From NCBI RefSeq assembly GCF_007752135.1, contig NZ_CP036298.1, forward strand, positions 6,936,501 to 7,000,500: a stretch of DNA of 64,000 nucleotides, written 5' to 3'. This DNA comes from Aureliella helgolandensis. Lineage in GTDB: Bacteria > Planctomycetota > Planctomycetia > Pirellulales > Pirellulaceae. The translations under genes were made by a program, and so were the position numbers. Shown piece after piece: positions 29,344 through 37,871 of the stretch. The first letter of the stretch is position 1. Each line of letters opens with the position of its first letter. The notes below the pieces were generated by a model. The model saw only the letters and a program-made list of their open reading frames with translations. It was not told where the DNA came from and ran no database searches.

Positions 29344-30729
29344 ATGCCCAATCGCAACCTTCTCATTATTGACGATGATCAATGGCTACTCGATTCGATG
29401 CAAGATTGGCTATCGGGACAGGGTTTTAGCGTGGTCTGCGCCACGAGTGTTTCCGATGGACAACGCTTGTTGCAAAAGCAGCGGCCAGATCTGTGCCTGG
29501 TGGACGTCAATCTCGACGGTCCCGATGGCTTCGAACTCCTGAGCTGGTGCAAGCAGAAGTCCATTGACACCCCCATTGTGATGATGTCGGGCTACGCGGC
29601 TCCCGACTCGGCCGTTGAAGCAGTAGCAGCGGGCGCGTTTGATCTGCTCACCAAGCCAATCATCGACCAGGAGCTGCTCACAACTCTCTGCCGCGCGGCG
29701 GATCAAAAGCAGATCGTCGAAGAAAACCAAAGACTGAAACACGAGCTCGACCGACGCTCGGGTTTGGAAAACATCCTCAGCCATGACCCGCGAATGGTGG
29801 AGATCTTTGATGTAATCAACAGCGTCGCTGATACGAAAGCGACGATCCTCATCACGGGTGAAAACGGGACAGGTAAGTCGATGATTGCCCGTGCGATTCA
29901 TCGCCGAAGCAGTCGCAAGACGCGGCCATTTGTCGAAGTCGCCTGTGGTGCGCTGCCTGATAACCTGCTCGAGTCAGAGCTATTCGGCCACACCTCGAAT
30001 GCCTTCACGGGTGCCAATACAGCCAAGATTGGAAAATTCCAGCACGCAGATACAGGCTCGATCTTTCTCGACGAGATTGGTACTTCGTCGGTTGCCATGC
30101 AAATCAAACTGCTGCGTGTATTGCAAGAGTTTCAATTCGAAGCGGTCGGGGGCAATGAAACCATTGCAGTCGATACCCGTTGCATTTTGGCAACCAATGA
30201 AAACCTTGAGCAAGCGGTAGCCGAGGGGAAGTTCCGCCAGGATCTGTACTACCGCATCAACGTCATTCACATCGAACTGCCGGCGCTCCGCGAGCGAACA
30301 TCAGACATCCCCTTGCTCATCGAGCATTTCCTGCAGAAGTCCCTGCGAGAGGTAACCAAAGAGGTCGACGGCTTCACCGACGAAGCCGTGGAAACCATGA
30401 TGGGATACGCTTGGCCGGGAAATATTCGAGAATTAGAGAATGTGGTCCAACGCGCCGTGCTTCTAACCAAGACGCGCGACATCGGCATCGACCTCCTCCC
30501 ATCCGCCCTACTCAGTGCGTCAACGCCGCGCCATAACCTATGCTCGATCACCAAGGGACAAACGCTACGCGAAGCCCTGGAAGGCCCAGAGCGACAGATC
30601 ATCCTCGATGTCTTGCGGGCCAACAGCTTCAGCCGAAACCTGACCGCTGAGCAGCTGGGAATTAATCGCACCACGCTGTATAAGAAGATGAAGCGACTGG
30701 GTATCGAAGGCTTGCAGTTCCAAGACTAG
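29344..30729 (+). CDS. NtrC-type response regulator with altered GAFTGA loop
   Basis: 461 residues. The receiver domain (1-120) has D10-D12, D54 and K104. The AAA+ domain (about 140-370) has Walker A GENGTGKS (172-179), Walker B GSIFLDEIG (238-246) and the arginine-finger region YYRINVIHIELPALRERTSD. A Fis-type HTH closes it (LTAEQLGINRTTLYKKMKRL). The sigma-54 contact loop reads N219-A-F-T-G-A instead of GAFTGA. The first Gly is the changed position; the Phe-Thr that touch sigma-54 are kept. It probably still activates sigma-54 promoters, but this is not certain. Confidence 0.92.
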   Translation: MPNRNLLIIDDDQWLLDSMQDWLSGQGFSVVCATSVSDGQRLLQKQRPDLCLVDVNLDGPDGFELLSWCKQKSIDTPIVMMSGYAAPDSAVEAVAAGAFDLLTKPIIDQELLTTLCRAADQKQIVEENQRLKHELDRRSGLENILSHDPRMVEIFDVINSVADTKATILITGENGTGKSMIARAIHRRSSRKTRPFVEVACGALPDNLLESELFGHTSNAFTGANTAKIGKFQHADTGSIFLDEIGTSSVAMQIKLLRVLQEFQFEAVGGNETIAVDTRCILATNENLEQAVAEGKFRQDLYYRINVIHIELPALRERTSDIPLLIEHFLQKSLREVTKEVDGFTDEAVETMMGYAWPGNIRELENVVQRAVLLTKTRDIGIDLLPSALLSASTPRHNLCSITKGQTLREALEGPERQIILDVLRANSFSRNLTAEQLGINRTTLYKKMKRLGIEGLQFQD

Positions 30730-31089
30730 CTTCGAATACGGCGTGGCGTCCTCTCTCCGGCAGGGCGTCCGTCACTCTCTTTCTTCTCGGGCGTTCCCGC
30801 AGGGGCCCAAGCAACTTAAGGCCCTGGAATCTGACGCGAAACGAGCGGCTTGGGCTGCATCCAAGCGGAGGCCAATGGCGGTTGTGCCCCCTCAGCTCCC
30901 GCACGTCCCCCGCCTCAAGTCGAGGTAATTCAGGTCGATTGCCAGGCGAGCCGCTCCGGGAGACCACCGACGGCTACTTTTTCAGTTGCGTTGTGGGCTT
31001 TATAATCCCTTTCGATTGATCGCTGGATATCGCCGCGACACCTTCACACTCGCCTCCTGCGCGAGCTCTCTCGACTGGATAGTCCCACA
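30730..31089 (+). other. 360-base gap upstream of sucC with a candidate -10 box
   Basis: No gene seen. TATAAT at 31001-31006, about 84 bases before sucC, is a perfect -10 word, but the base pairs 17 upstream (TTTTTC) are a poor -35. It could be the sucCD promoter. Confidence 0.45.
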
Positions 31090-32286
31090 ATGAAGATACA
31101 TGAGTACCAGGGCAAACAGCTCTTTCGCAACGCATCGGTTCCCGTGCTCGACAGCCATGTTGCCCGCACTCCCGATGAGGCAGCTGCCGCATTTAAGGCA
31201 TTAGGGGGAGCTATTGCGGTCGTCAAAGCCCAAGTCCACGCAGGGGGACGCGGCAAGGGAACGATTATCGGCCAGGAAGAGCAGCGTGGCGTTCAACTGG
31301 TAAAATCGGCCGAAGAAGCTGCCTCAGTCGCCAAGAATATGTTGCACAACCGCTTGGTGACCATCCAAACCGGCCCCGAAGGCGCCTTGGTCAACCAAGT
31401 CATCGTCGAAGCGGGCTGCGACATCGAGCGGGAACTCTATCTCGGAATCGTGCTGGATCGAGCCACTGCCATGCCAGTCCTGATGGTCAGCAGCGAGGGG
31501 GGGGTCGAGATTGAAAAGGTCGCCGAGGAGTCTCCCGAGAAGATTTTTCGCGAGAACTTCCACCCCGCCGTGGGTCTGCACAGTTTTCAGGTCCGAAAAC
31601 TCTGCAAAAAACTCGGAATCACCGGTCCCGCCGCCCGGGCCGCAGACCACTTCATGAAGAGCCTCTGCCGATTCTACGTCGATCTTGATTGCTCCATGGC
31701 CGAGATCAACCCGCTCGTCATCACCAAGTCGGGTGAGATGATTGCGTTGGATGCCAAAATCACGTTTGATGACAATGCTCTGTTCCGCCATCCAGAGATC
31801 AAAGAGCTGAGAGATCTCAACGAAGAGGAGCCAGCCGAAGTACGCGCGGGCAACGCGGGACTCTCCTACGTCAAGCTCGACGGTACGATCGGTTGCCTGG
31901 TCAACGGTGCCGGGCTAGCCATGTCAACCATGGACATTATCAAGTACCACGGTGGAAAGCCTGCCAACTTTCTAGATGTCGGAGGAGGTGCAACGACGCA
32001 ACAAGTTGTGGAAGCCTTCAACATCATTCTGTCGGATCCCAATGTCAAAGCTGTGCTGGTCAACATCTTCGGTGGCATCGCCCGCTGCACCACCATTGCC
32101 ACCGCAGTCATCGAAGCTTCGAAGGAAATCGGCATCACCATCCCCTTGGTCGTCCGACTGGAAGGAACCGAAGTCGAAGAGGGCAAGAAGATGCTGGCCG
32201 AGAGCGGACTAGCCATGATCACTGCCGATGACTTGACTGACGCAGCCAAGAAGGTTGTCCAAGCCGCTGCCGCAGTTGCAGGTTAA
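31090..32286 (+). CDS. sucC: Succinyl-CoA synthetase beta subunit
   Basis: 398 residues. The ATP-grasp domain opens with [19 protein letters not shown] and holds [12 protein letters not shown] (nucleotide binding). The C-terminal CoA-ligase domain has [20 protein letters not shown], then [12 protein letters not shown] and [13 protein letters not shown]. With SucD it converts succinyl-CoA, ADP (or GDP) and phosphate to succinate and ATP in the TCA cycle. sucD follows after 72 bases, so the two are likely one operon. Confidence 0.97.
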   Translation: MKIHEYQGKQLFRNASVPVLDSHVARTPDEAAAAFKALGGAIAVVKAQVHAGGRGKGTIIGQEEQRGVQLVKSAEEAASVAKNMLHNRLVTIQTGPEGALVNQVIVEAGCDIERELYLGIVLDRATAMPVLMVSSEGGVEIEKVAEESPEKIFRENFHPAVGLHSFQVRKLCKKLGITGPAARAADHFMKSLCRFYVDLDCSMAEINPLVITKSGEMIALDAKITFDDNALFRHPEIKELRDLNEEEPAEVRAGNAGLSYVKLDGTIGCLVNGAGLAMSTMDIIKYHGGKPANFLDVGGGATTQQVVEAFNIILSDPNVKAVLVNIFGGIARCTTIATAVIEASKEIGITIPLVVRLEGTEVEEGKKMLAESGLAMITADDLTDAAKKVVQAAAAVAG

Positions 32287-32358
32287 CCCCTGCAGGTCTC
32301 GGTCCCTTGATTTCCTTCCCCCCCATCCCAAAACACTTCATTTGCAGTTGAATCCGTT

Positions 32359-33237
32359 ATGAGCATTCTGATCAATAAAGATACGAAGGTGCTGTGCCAA
32401 GGCATCACTGGCAGTGCTGGTCTTTTCCACACCACCGGCTGTGCAGCCTATGGCACTCAAATGGTCGGTGGCGTTACGCCGGGCAAAGGTGGTCAAACCG
32501 CTGCCGGCTTGCCGGTGTTTGATACGGTCGAAGAGGCCGTTCAGGCAACCGGCGCCAATGCCACCATGATTTTTGTCCCCCCACCGTTCGCCGCCGATGC
32601 TATCCTGGAAGCCATCGATGCTGGCATCGAAGTCATCGCCGCAATTACCGAAGGCGTGCCCGTTCTCGACATGGTGGAAGTCTACCGCCGCGTCCGTGCC
32701 AGCAACTCGGTCCTGATCGGGCCAAACTGCCCCGGGCTAATCACCCCCGGTGAATGCAAGATCGGAATCATGCCGGGATACATTCACAATCCGGGCAAGA
32801 TCGGCATCATCAGCCGCAGCGGTACGCTTACCTATGAGGCGGTCTGGCAAACGAGCAACCTGGGACTTGGACAATCCACCTGCGTGGGATTGGGCGGAGA
32901 CCCGATTGTCGGCACCTCCTACATCGACTTGCTGAAACTCTACCAAGCCGACGATCAAACCGAGGCGATCCTCATGATTGGTGAAATCGGTGGAAATGCT
33001 GAAGAAGAGGCGGCCGAGTTTATCAAGGCGCACGTGACCAAGCCGGTTGCATCCTTCATCGCTGGCGCAACCGCACCTCCAGGAAAACGGATGGGACACG
33101 CCGGTGCGATCATCTCCGGTGGTAAGGGGACTGCAGCCGAAAAGCAAGCGGCACTTGAGGCGGCTGGAATCGTCGTTGCACCGTCGCCCGCAGACATGGG
33201 ACAAGCGATCCAAGAAGCCATCCGTCGCGCTAGCTAG
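32359..33237 (+). CDS. sucD: Succinyl-CoA synthetase alpha subunit
   Basis: 292 residues. The CoA-binding domain starts [20 protein letters not shown] with the GGVTPGKGG loop, and the ligase domain has [26 protein letters not shown] and the phospho-histidine site in [16 protein letters not shown]. It carries the phosphoryl group from succinyl phosphate to the beta subunit. Length and motifs are standard. Confidence 0.97.
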   Translation: MSILINKDTKVLCQGITGSAGLFHTTGCAAYGTQMVGGVTPGKGGQTAAGLPVFDTVEEAVQATGANATMIFVPPPFAADAILEAIDAGIEVIAAITEGVPVLDMVEVYRRVRASNSVLIGPNCPGLITPGECKIGIMPGYIHNPGKIGIISRSGTLTYEAVWQTSNLGLGQSTCVGLGGDPIVGTSYIDLLKLYQADDQTEAILMIGEIGGNAEEEAAEFIKAHVTKPVASFIAGATAPPGKRMGHAGAIISGGKGTAAEKQAALEAAGIVVAPSPADMGQAIQEAIRRAS

Positions 33238-33460
33238 AACCGGCTTCCCAGTGGAAGAGTGAAAGCTATCGAATGCCGAGTCGAAACGCTCGCAAGTGGA
33301 AGACGACTTCTGCTCGCGAGCGCTTGTGGTTCACCAGAGCTGGGCATTCGTGCTGGCTGCCGGACGCATGAACCTCACCAAAGACATTTTGTCATCGCCG
33401 CTCCAGGAAGTTCCGCCACAGCTAGCTAGCGCATTGTCAAAGCTTAATTTTCGGGTTGCC

Positions 33461-33539
33461 CGGAAAAAAGTGTCCGACACCAAAAGTGCAAAGCACCCGA
33501 AGGGCCGTTCCGGCTTTTGGTGTCGGACACTTTTTTCCG
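33461..33539. repeat. Perfect 26-bp inverted repeat around a 27-base centre
   Basis: The left arm (33461-33486) starts CGGAAAAAAGTGTCCGACAC and the right arm (33514-33539) is its exact reverse complement. The T-run in the right arm and A-run in the left could let it end transcripts from either side (sucD from the left, the MFS gene from the right), but the runs lie inside the stem. Confidence 0.95.
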
Positions 33540-33703
33540 AACTCGCTAGGAAAATCGGCAATCCAGCGAGGCATGCCATGGCCCTTTCGGAAAACTCATC
33601 ACCGGTGTCAGCATTTGCTCCACTGCCAGAGCACCGAGCACAACGCGTCGCCTGCATCCAAAGAGTTTTGAATCAGAGCTTTGCCATAGCCTATGCATGC
33701 ACG

Positions 33704-33727
33704 CGAGGCCTGAGGCCTCAGGCCTCG
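33704..33727. repeat. Perfect 24-bp palindrome over the stop codon of the MFS gene
   Basis: Three linked AGGCCT words form an uninterrupted palindrome, CGAGGCCTGAGG followed by its reverse complement. It covers the last codons and stop of the transporter gene. No T-run follows on the minus strand. Confidence 0.95.
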
Positions 33728-34983
33728 GCCATTTTGCGACTGCGGCGCATGATCACCAGTGCCACCACGATAGCGGTAACGTGTAGCCCTGCCGCCAAAA
33801 AGAATGGGGCGCCCGGCAGTTCGCCGATAGGGTTCTGGATCCCCTTTGAAAACACGTTCGTGAACATGACTGGTCCCAGCATACCAGCGATCCCCATGAG
33901 GCAGCTGTTGGCGCCCTGCAATTGCCCCTGTTCCGAAGCATTCACTCGGCGAGTCATCAGGCCTTGAATGGCGGGAGAAAAATAGCCGACAAAGGCGAAG
34001 ACGGGAATTGCTGCCCAGAACATGCCGCCCGTCGCGGCTAGCCCGTAGATGCTATAGCCGATACCGCCACAAATCAGGGCGATAAACAGCATCCGCCACT
34101 CTCCCAGCTTGGCCGCTGTTCTTCGCACCACAAAGCCTTGCATGACGACGCTCATGATTCCGACGACAGTCAGCGTCAGTCCAATCGTTTTTGGCGTCCA
34201 GGCATAGCGGTGTTCCGTGTACAGCACGAACACGTTGGACAGGACTTGGTGGGCCAATTGATAGATGAGCAAGACGCTGGCCAAACCGAGCAATTCGGCA
34301 TGGGAGCGAAGCAACTTCAATGCGCCCAACGGATTGGCTTTCTTCCAGGAAAATTTAGAGCGATTTTCAACCGCCAGGGATTCTGGCAGAATGAAGTAGC
34401 CGTACAAGGCATTGAGCAGGGTCAAGCCGGCCGCAAACCACAGTGGTAACCTCAAACCATACTCCCCCAGCCCTCCTCCCACGGCTGGCCCGACGACGAA
34501 GCCGATCCCCCAGGCTGCGCCAATCAGGCCGAAGCTAGCGGCGCGTTTCTCTGGAGGGGTGACATCCGCAATATAGGCACCTGCGGTGGAGAAGCTGGCT
34601 GCCATGATCCCGGAGAGCGCGCGCCCCACAAAAAGCCAAACAATGTTGGGAGCCACCGCCATCAGCACATAATCCAATCCCAGGCCAAAGCAGGAGATCA
34701 GAATGACCGGCCGACGTCCAAATTGGTCCGAAATCGCGCCCATTAGCGGAGAGAAGAGGAACTGCATCAAGGCCCACAAGGTACCGAACCAGCCCACGTA
34801 GACGGCTGCCAGTGCCAAGTCGTTCTGCAGGAACTCCTCCTTGATCATGGTGGGCAGCACAGGGATGATCAGCCCCAAAGACAACACATCCAACAAGACG
34901 GTGATGAAAATGAAAATGACCGCTGCTCGGCGTGGAGGCTGATTCGCGGGCGTAGTCGCCGGGGTGTCGGTGTGGGAACTCAA
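33718..34983 (-). CDS. MFS transporter, TetA-like
   Basis: 421 residues with about twelve hydrophobic segments. The loop 2-3 motif is present (GAISDQFGRRPVIL, the G-x(3)-D-x-x-GRR signature of drug/H+ antiporters), and motif C-like residues occur in GFVVGPAVGGGLGEYG. The layout fits the TCR/Tet family, exporters of tetracycline and similar compounds, but the true substrate cannot be inferred. The gene is alone, divergent from nothing close, with a short gap to the end of purC. Confidence 0.85.
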   Translation of the reverse strand: MSSHTDTPATTPANQPPRRAAVIFIFITVLLDVLSLGLIIPVLPTMIKEEFLQNDLALAAVYVGWFGTLWALMQFLFSPLMGAISDQFGRRPVILISCFGLGLDYVLMAVAPNIVWLFVGRALSGIMAASFSTAGAYIADVTPPEKRAASFGLIGAAWGIGFVVGPAVGGGLGEYGLRLPLWFAAGLTLLNALYGYFILPESLAVENRSKFSWKKANPLGALKLLRSHAELLGLASVLLIYQLAHQVLSNVFVLYTEHRYAWTPKTIGLTLTVVGIMSVVMQGFVVRRTAAKLGEWRMLFIALICGGIGYSIYGLAATGGMFWAAIPVFAFVGYFSPAIQGLMTRRVNASEQGQLQGANSCLMGIAGMLGPVMFTNVFSKGIQNPIGELPGAPFFLAAGLHVTAIVVALVIMRRSRKMAEA

Positions 34984-35118
34984 GTGGGTTTTCCTAACTA
35001 TATCGCACGTCGAAAACCTGCGAAAACGTATTTTACGATCTCAATGCAAGACGCATCAACGACGCGTCCGAGGGCTGATTAGAACAGTTTTTCATCCCAA
35101 ATATCTTGCGGCAGAACA

Positions 35119-36012
35119 CTACCCGGGCTGCGGAAGCTGCCGAGAAGTCAACAAGGAGTAAACACTCTCATATTTTTGGCTGGTTTGAGCGATGACTTCG
35201 GGCGGAAGTGCAGGGGGGGGGCTATTGCGATCCCAGTCGGATTCCATCAACCATTCGCGTACAAACTGCTTATCGAAAGACAGCTGCGACCGCCCCGGCG
35301 TGTAGGAATCGGCCGGCCAGAACCGTGAACTATCGGGGGTCAGGACTTCATCAATCAAGATCAAGCGATCGTCAGACCATCCCCACTCAAACTTCGTATC
35401 CGCAATAATAATACCCTTGGACTCGGCCCACTGGGCCCCTTGCCGGTAGACATCCAAGCTCTTCTCTCGAAGTTCCGTGGCCAGTTCGAGACCAATATCG
35501 GCAGCCATCGTCTCAAAGGAAACATTCTCATCGTGCCCCGCTTCGGCTTTCGTCGCGGGGGTAAAGATGGGTTCTGGCAAGCGATCGCATTGTCGCAGTC
35601 CAGCAGGCAGGGGGACCCCACAGACCTTACCTGTCTGCTGATACTCTAGCCATCCCGAGCCCTCCAAGAAGCCACGCACGACGCATTCATAGGGCACCAC
35701 CTGTGCTTTTTTTGTGACCATTACCCGGTCCGCTAACTCGGCGCGTTGCTCCCCAGTCACATCCAGATCGGCAGGCAGGTCCGTGGACAGCAAGTGGTGC
35801 TCGACCTGCAGCCGCTCGAACCAGAAACGACTAATTTGGGTAAGCACAACACCCTTGCGAGGGATTCCCCCGGGCAGAATCCAATCGAAGGCACTGATTC
35901 GATCCGTACTGACAATCAGTAGAGAGGTTCCCAGGTCATACACATCGCGCACCTTCCCCTGCCGACGAGGATAGTTTAAGGCGGTCGAGACTACTGCCGA
36001 TTCGCTGCCCAT
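35119..36012 (-). CDS. purC: SAICAR synthetase (phosphoribosylaminoimidazole-succinocarboxamide synthase)
   Basis: 297 residues; GGAG lies about seven bases before ATG 36012. Family blocks are present: RRQGKVRDVYDLG (ATP-binding start), STDRISAFDWILPGGIPRKG, PYECVVRGFLEGSGW, then IADTKFEWGW and LIDEVLTPDSSRFWPAD with LSFDKQFVREWL. It joins CAIR and aspartate in purine synthesis. Length is that of the longer, yeast-like PurC type. No other pur gene is adjacent. Confidence 0.95.
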   Translation of the reverse strand: MGSESAVVSTALNYPRRQGKVRDVYDLGTSLLIVSTDRISAFDWILPGGIPRKGVVLTQISRFWFERLQVEHHLLSTDLPADLDVTGEQRAELADRVMVTKKAQVVPYECVVRGFLEGSGWLEYQQTGKVCGVPLPAGLRQCDRLPEPIFTPATKAEAGHDENVSFETMAADIGLELATELREKSLDVYRQGAQWAESKGIIIADTKFEWGWSDDRLILIDEVLTPDSSRFWPADSYTPGRSQLSFDKQFVREWLMESDWDRNSPPPALPPEVIAQTSQKYESVYSLLTSRQLPQPG

Positions 36013-36137
36013 CGAAAAGCTCCTATCAAAATCTTGATCATGCCTTTTGTTTTATTGAATCAATTGCCATGTTGCTGTAGATTCGCCATTCCTGCACCGC
36101 AACCATTGATAACTGATGTTTTGAAAGCCGCTCCCGC

Positions 36138-37625
36138 ATGGGTGACTTGCACTTCCATACTTCCCAAGCTGAGGAGTTCGATCCTCGCGTATGGAACACC
36201 GCCTACCTAACCGGGATCGAGGGAATTCCTTGGCATTGCCACCACCGCCTGCAAGGCGAACAGTTTAGCATCGGTAGGGAAATTGACGAGTCAGGCAAAT
36301 TAAACATCGTGTGGCCCACCACCGCTTTGGGCAATGTTTGCTTGGCAACCACGAGTTTGCGACTTTCTCCCAAGCTTTACAACTTGGGGGTGGAAGTCGC
36401 CCGTGGAACCGTCCACCAACTCAAAAATCAAGCCTACGAGTGGCAGCGCATCGGCCTTAAATTTCCCGATGGCTTCTTGCCGCTCGCCGACCAGGCTCTC
36501 GATTACTTGCTGCAGGGCTTGACCGCTCCCGCCCAATCAAAGCAGCAACATACGCACGCTCAGAACGCCATTGACCAATCCCTGCAGGCGTCCGTCGCTC
36601 TGTGCGATACATTCAGCACCCAAGCGCTCGATTCGCGGCGGGCGACCGAAGGCCGCTTGGCAACGCTGCTCGGTGCCAGACTCCAACCGGAAGTCTCACT
36701 CACCAGCATTGGCGATGCCCTCAACTCGGCTTTCAACCTAGTCAGTGTGCCCGTCGAATTGGGACGGGTCGAGTTGAGTTCCGGAAAAACTGATTTTTCG
36801 CACTTCGATCAACAGGTCGAATGGGCGGCCAACGTCGGTAAACGCGTCTGCGTCGGTCCGTTGGTCAACTTCCGCAAGGGGCAACTCCCCCAGTGGATGG
36901 TGCTGTTGGACGCCGAGTTCGAGAAGGTGCTGGAAGTCTCCTGTGAGCACGCCGCGAGGTGCGTTGAGCGCTACCGAGGTAAAACGCATGTTTGGAATTG
37001 TGCGGCTGGTTTGAACGTCCCAGGTGACATGAACTGGAGCGACGAAGAAGTGCTACGAATGGCCGTGGCGCTCATCGAGACGGTCCGTCGCGCCGACGAA
37101 CGCTCCCCAGTGCTGCTCACCATCGATCAACCTTGGAGCGAATACTTGCGGGACGAACCCAACGGTATCTCGCCACTCCACTTTGCAGATGCCTTGATTC
37201 GAGCCGACTTGGGACTCAGCGGCCTGGCTCTTGACCTCTCCTTCGGCACAGAGCCTGGACTTTCCTTCCCGCGAGATCCCATCGACATTAGCCGCCTGGT
37301 CGATCGCTGGGCTATGCTCGGTTTGCCGCTCATGATTCACCTGAGTTGCCCTACCCACACGCCTCAGGGCCCCCAGTCCTCCAGTTCCACCGCTGGCTGG
37401 AAAACGCCAGCCGCCTCATCTACGGGAGCCCCCATCAACTTCGTCTCCCCCGAGTTGCTCACCCGCTTGCTCCTTTGCAAGCCAGCCGTCCATGCGGTGA
37501 TTTGGGATAATCTGAGCGACCGAGTTCCCAAGGCCGGAGGCGCCAGTGGACTTTGGGGCGTCGACGGAAAAGCTAAACCGTTGCTCCGCAACATGTTAGA
37601 TCTCAGACGCACCTACCTACACTAG
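36138..37625 (+). CDS. GH10-like TIM-barrel protein lacking an obvious catalytic acid
   Basis: 495 residues without a signal peptide. The first ~200 residues are a separate region (possibly a carbohydrate-binding-like beta domain). The second part follows the order of GH10 xylanases: FDQQVEWAANVGKRVCVGPL then a QLPQWM segment (compare HTLVWHSQ..P.W), and YRGKTHVWNCAAGLNVPG where GH10 has VWDVVNE. The acid/base Glu of that motif is absent here, and a nucleophile is not evident in LSGLALDLSFGTEPGLSF. The end WDNLSDRVPKAGGASGLWGV then LRNMLDLRR matches the GH10 close (GDSW..). It may bind rather than cleave sugars. It lies upstream of an AsmA-like gene and a Wza-like gene. Confidence 0.55.
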   Translation: MGDLHFHTSQAEEFDPRVWNTAYLTGIEGIPWHCHHRLQGEQFSIGREIDESGKLNIVWPTTALGNVCLATTSLRLSPKLYNLGVEVARGTVHQLKNQAYEWQRIGLKFPDGFLPLADQALDYLLQGLTAPAQSKQQHTHAQNAIDQSLQASVALCDTFSTQALDSRRATEGRLATLLGARLQPEVSLTSIGDALNSAFNLVSVPVELGRVELSSGKTDFSHFDQQVEWAANVGKRVCVGPLVNFRKGQLPQWMVLLDAEFEKVLEVSCEHAARCVERYRGKTHVWNCAAGLNVPGDMNWSDEEVLRMAVALIETVRRADERSPVLLTIDQPWSEYLRDEPNGISPLHFADALIRADLGLSGLALDLSFGTEPGLSFPRDPIDISRLVDRWAMLGLPLMIHLSCPTHTPQGPQSSSSTAGWKTPAASSTGAPINFVSPELLTRLLLCKPAVHAVIWDNLSDRVPKAGGASGLWGVDGKAKPLLRNMLDLRRTYLH

Positions 37626-37871
37626 GCCGTCACCAGCCTCGCTGTCCACGTGGGCCCCCTGAAGCTCTGTAGCATCCTCTACCCAAGATTTGGTACTAGA
37701 GGTGTTGGCCGAGATGGTTCCACATGGCTTATGGCCCAGCAGATCCATCCTGCGTTCCGCGCCGGAAGCAGAATCGGTCCGGCTAGATTCCGACTTTGTA
37801 GCATCAGCGCCCCTGTTTTCTGGCCGGGGAAAACGCGTTGCAAGTCGCCCAACGCCACGGAGAGGCGACTG

